Shown: positions 4,546-6,665 of the stretch, in pieces
Layout of the letters: each line of letters opens with the position of its first letter
Position numbering within the stretch: the stretch's first letter is position 1
Origin: CAZDUS01 sp044344495
GTDB lineage: Bacteria > Verrucomicrobiota > Kiritimatiellia > CAIKKV01 > CAITUY01
Direction: 5' to 3'
DNA length: 6,665 nucleotides
Assembly: GCA_044344495.1 (NCBI GenBank)
Contig: JBIJCW010000126.1
Coordinates: forward strand, 1 to 6,665
Notes under the pieces: generated by a model
The model's input: only the letters and a program-made list of their open reading frames with translations
The model's database searches: none
Told to the model about the DNA's origin: nothing
Made by a program: the position numbers and the translations under genes

Positions 4546-6665
4546 TGAATGGTGGAATGGTCAAGTCTAATGACGGGTTGGTGGGAGACGTCGCGCAGCA
4601 TGCGTGCGACGTGGAGCGATTTATTGCGGGGGATCTTTCGGCGCTGATCATGAAATCGCGGCGTGTGCCGAGGGGGATCTACGAGCAGCGAAAGAATGGG
4701 ACGTACATGGTGCGGGTGCGGGTGCCTGCCGGGGACCTGGCGGCGGGGAAGGCGCGGGCGCTTGCGGGGGTGGCGTCCCGGTATGGGGCGGGGATCCTGC
4801 ATGTCACGACGCGGCAGGATATTCAACTGCACGAGGTAACGATCGAAGAGACCCCGGCGGTGCTGGGTGAATTACTGGAGGCAGGGTTGTCCTCGCGCGG
4901 GGGTGGAGGGAATACGGTTCGGAACATCACCGCCTGTCCCTATGCGGGGATGTGTCCGGCGGAGCGGTTTGACGTGAGGCCGGCGGTGCAGGCGGCTACG
5001 GAGTATCTGACGGGTTTGCCGGGGAGTTGCAACCTGCCCAGGAAGTACAAGATTGCCTTCAGCGGGTGCGGGACGGACTGCGCGCTGGCAGAAGTCAATG
5101 ATCTCGGATTCGTAGCGGAAGTCAGGAATGGCGTGGCGGGATTCCGGGTGTATGCCGGCGGGGGGATGGGTGCGGAGTCACGGATAGGGGATTTGGTGAT
5201 GGAATGGATTCCGGCCATGGAGGTGATCCGTGTGGCGGAGGCGGTCCGCCGGATATTTGACCGGATGGGAGACCGGCGCAACCGGCGTCGGGCGCGGTTG
5301 AGGTTTGTGGTGGAGAAGATCGGTGCGGCGGCGTTCAGGGTTTTGCTGGCAGAAGAGATGAAGGTTGTAGAGGCGGATGGGGTGCCGGATGGCGCCGGGG
5401 CGGAGGTGCCGGTGGCGGCACCTGTGGCGGAGCCATGGGACTACCGTGCGTTGACGGTAAGATTGGAGTTCGGTTCACCAGAAATGCCGGCGTCGCGGGA
5501 GCTCCGCCCTCCAGGAAAGGCAGAGGGGCTTATGGTATTGCGGCAGCGGCAGTCCGGCATGGTGGCGGTGCTGGTGGGGTTGCCGCTGGGGCAGATCCAT
5601 TGGAAGGAACTGGATGCGTTGGCCGGGGTGGCGCAGTCGTACAGTGAGAGTCAGTCGCTACGGTTGACCCAGGACCAGAAGTTGTTGATTCCGTTCGTAC
5701 GGGAGACCCATCTGCCTGCGGTGCGAAGCGCATTGCAGGTGATCTTTGACGCCGGTTTGGATCAGCGGGGAGCGGCATTGCCGATTGTTGCCTGCACGGG
5801 AGCGGCCACATGCCGGCTCGGGTTGTGTTTGTCGCACGGGGCGGCGAGAGCGTGTGGCGAGGCCATGGTGGAGGCGGGGTTCAGTGAGGAGATCCTGAGG
5901 TCGGTGGATATCCGGATGAACGGGTGTCCGAATGCCTGTGGGCAACATCCGTTGGGAACCATCGGATTGCTGGGGGCGGCGCAGCGGGTGGGAGAGCGTC
6001 TGATGCCGGCGTACCGGGTTTCGCTGGGAGCCCGGCGGGGATTGGGGCGGGTGCGGTTCGGTAAGACACTGGGCGCAGTGCCGGCCAAGGCGTTACCCGC
6101 GTTTGTGGTGGAGGTGGTCAGGGATTTTGAGCGGGGTCGGAAAGCGGGCGAGGTCTTTGCGGACTATTTCGAGCGGCAGGGAATGGATCACTTCCGTCCG
6201 TTGCTGGGGCGATATGCCGAGCCTCCGTCGTACGAGGCGGCCCCGGGGTATTACTGCGACTGGGACAGTGAGGAGGCGTTTTCGCTGGCGGGGCGCGGGG
6301 CGGGGGAATGTGGGGCGGGTGTTTTCGAAGTGGTGGCGGAAGATATTGTGGCGGCGCGGAAGGCGTTGGAGCAGGCCGGTCGGGACGGGCATACGGATGA
6401 GGGAGGTTACCGGGTATTGCTGGCGACGGTCCGTGTGCTGGTGATCACGCGCGGGGTGGACTCGCAGCAGCCGGCAGAGATCTTCAAGGCGTTTGAAACC
6501 CACTTTCTCGAAACGGGGTTGGTGGATGAAGCCTTCCGGACGTTGTTGATGAAGGGGCGGGACTATCTGGAGGGGCGGACGGCAGGACTTGCGGGGGAGC
6601 AAGGGGAGATTGCGCGACTCCTTGAGCGGGTGGTGATCCTATACGAGAGCATGGATGCTGATCTC
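4545..6665 (+). CDS. Siroheme/4Fe-4S sulfite (nitrite) reductase with C-terminal HEPN-like domain, 3' end not reached
   Basis: Open from GTG 4545 to the window edge: 707 codons, no stop. Catalyses six-electron reduction of sulfite to sulfide, probably with ferredoxin since no flavoprotein subunit is seen. Domains: ferredoxin-like half 1 (about 30-110), siroheme domain 1 (120-275), ferredoxin-like half 2 (about 290-400), siroheme domain 2 (410-545), then a tail. Active-site basic residues corresponding by eye to E. coli SiR Arg83, Arg153, Lys215 and Lys217 are Arg90 (TTRQ), Arg126 (TVRN), Lys167 and Lys169 (LPRKYK). The cluster/siroheme cysteines are C417, C423, C461, C465 (CTGAATC, GCPNACG). 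Unusually, C131, C137, C175 and C179 repeat the same spacing in the first half. Residues 569-593 (YYCDW...GECGAG) lead into a helical HEPN-like domain (about 594-707) without an evident R-x4-6-H nuclease motif. An unusual insert lies near 308-328. Nitrite reductase is an alternative by sequence, but the operon argues for sulfite. Confidence 0.93.
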   Translation, partial: MNGGMVKSNDGLVGDVAQHACDVERFIAGDLSALIMKSRRVPRGIYEQRKNGTYMVRVRVPAGDLAAGKARALAGVASRYGAGILHVTTRQDIQLHEVTIEETPAVLGELLEAGLSSRGGGGNTVRNITACPYAGMCPAERFDVRPAVQAATEYLTGLPGSCNLPRKYKIAFSGCGTDCALAEVNDLGFVAEVRNGVAGFRVYAGGGMGAESRIGDLVMEWIPAMEVIRVAEAVRRIFDRMGDRRNRRRARLRFVVEKIGAAAFRVLLAEEMKVVEADGVPDGAGAEVPVAAPVAEPWDYRALTVRLEFGSPEMPASRELRPPGKAEGLMVLRQRQSGMVAVLVGLPLGQIHWKELDALAGVAQSYSESQSLRLTQDQKLLIPFVRETHLPAVRSALQVIFDAGLDQRGAALPIVACTGAATCRLGLCLSHGAARACGEAMVEAGFSEEILRSVDIRMNGCPNACGQHPLGTIGLLGAAQRVGERLMPAYRVSLGARRGLGRVRFGKTLGAVPAKALPAFVVEVVRDFERGRKAGEVFADYFERQGMDHFRPLLGRYAEPPSYEAAPGYYCDWDSEEAFSLAGRGAGECGAGVFEVVAEDIVAARKALEQAGRDGHTDEGGYRVLLATVRVLVITRGVDSQQPAEIFKAFETHFLETGLVDEAFRTLLMKGRDYLEGRTAGLAGEQGEIARLLERVVILYESMDADL
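5486..5513. repeat. Palindrome-containing, repeat-like insert within the sulfite reductase gene
   Basis: Contains CGGGAGCTCCGCCCTCC around a perfect 8-base palindrome GGAGCTCC (5498-5505). It encodes MPASRELRPP (314-323), a charged/proline stretch between two conserved domains where related reductases, as I recall them, have a shorter connection. It looks like a dispersed repeat captured in frame, but no second copy is in this window. Confidence 0.4.
6290..6319 (+). other. G-quadruplex-type motif on the coding strand
   Basis: Five G runs (6290-6293, 6297-6300, 6302-6306, 6312-6315, 6317-6319) separated by loops of 3, 1, 5 and 1 bases satisfy the G3+N1-7 rule. It encodes the glycine-rich junction between reductase and HEPN-like tail. 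Folding in the transcript is possible but the protein motif and general G-richness may fully explain it. Confidence 0.5.

Noticed and set aside
6249..6665. HEPN tail as a toxin or defence RNase
   Set aside because: No R-x4-6-H catalytic motif is visible, and there is no adjacent antitoxin or nucleotidyltransferase. The domain is continuous with a metabolic enzyme.
1..6665. CRISPR array, tRNA/rRNA gene, insertion sequence or phage attachment site
   Set aside because: No regularly spaced direct repeats, no cloverleaf or rRNA-like segments, and no transposase or integrase coding region were seen.

Overview
The window carries one bacterial sulfate-assimilation gene cluster. Six genes are all on the + strand, the outer two cut by the window edges. 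The DNA is GC-rich, and the coding strand has far more G than C, with codons such as GTG, GCG, GGG and CGG dominating. Strong Shine-Dalgarno sites, one-base stop/start overlaps and tight spacing indicate bacterial operon organisation. I cannot fix the phylum. The composition, the short A-rich intergenic repeats and the HEPN-tailed sulfite reductase make an uncultured, probably anaerobic, PVC-type (Kiritimatiellota/Lentisphaerota) or similar lineage a guess only.

Layout. (1) 2-682: 3' two-thirds or less of a PLP enzyme of the cystathionine gamma-synthase / beta-lyase / O-acetylhomoserine sulfhydrylase family. (2) 701-1393: an iron-sulfur-type APS reductase (cysH). (3) 1394-1588: the only sizeable gap, A-rich, with a degenerate heptamer repeat and a second repeat-like stretch. 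(4) 1589-2497: cysD. (5) 2497-4302: cysN, overlapping cysD by one base, with a C-terminal APS-kinase-like domain that has lost its ATP-binding loop. (6) 4312-4545: a small two-helix DUF2061 membrane protein. (7) 4545 to the window end: a siroheme sulfite/nitrite reductase starting at GTG, overlapping the previous gene by one base, open for 707 codons and carrying a C-terminal HEPN-like domain.

Together these encode a route from sulfate to sulfide: CysDN makes APS, CysH reduces APS directly to sulfite, the siroheme enzyme reduces sulfite to sulfide, and the PLP enzyme is a plausible entry of sulfur into homocysteine/methionine or the next trans-sulfuration step. A working APS kinase is neither present nor needed, which fits the decayed kinase domain on CysN. 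No sulfate transporter and no NAD(P)H flavoprotein subunit are seen, so the sulfite reductase is probably ferredoxin-dependent.

The observations most worth checking are: the sulfite reductase has the same C-x5-C-x37-C-x3-C cysteine set in both of its pseudo-symmetric halves; the kinase-dead CysC tail on CysN; the HEPN tail; the DUF2061 gene inside the operon; a palindrome-containing in-frame insertion in the reductase; and a G10 tract inside cysD.
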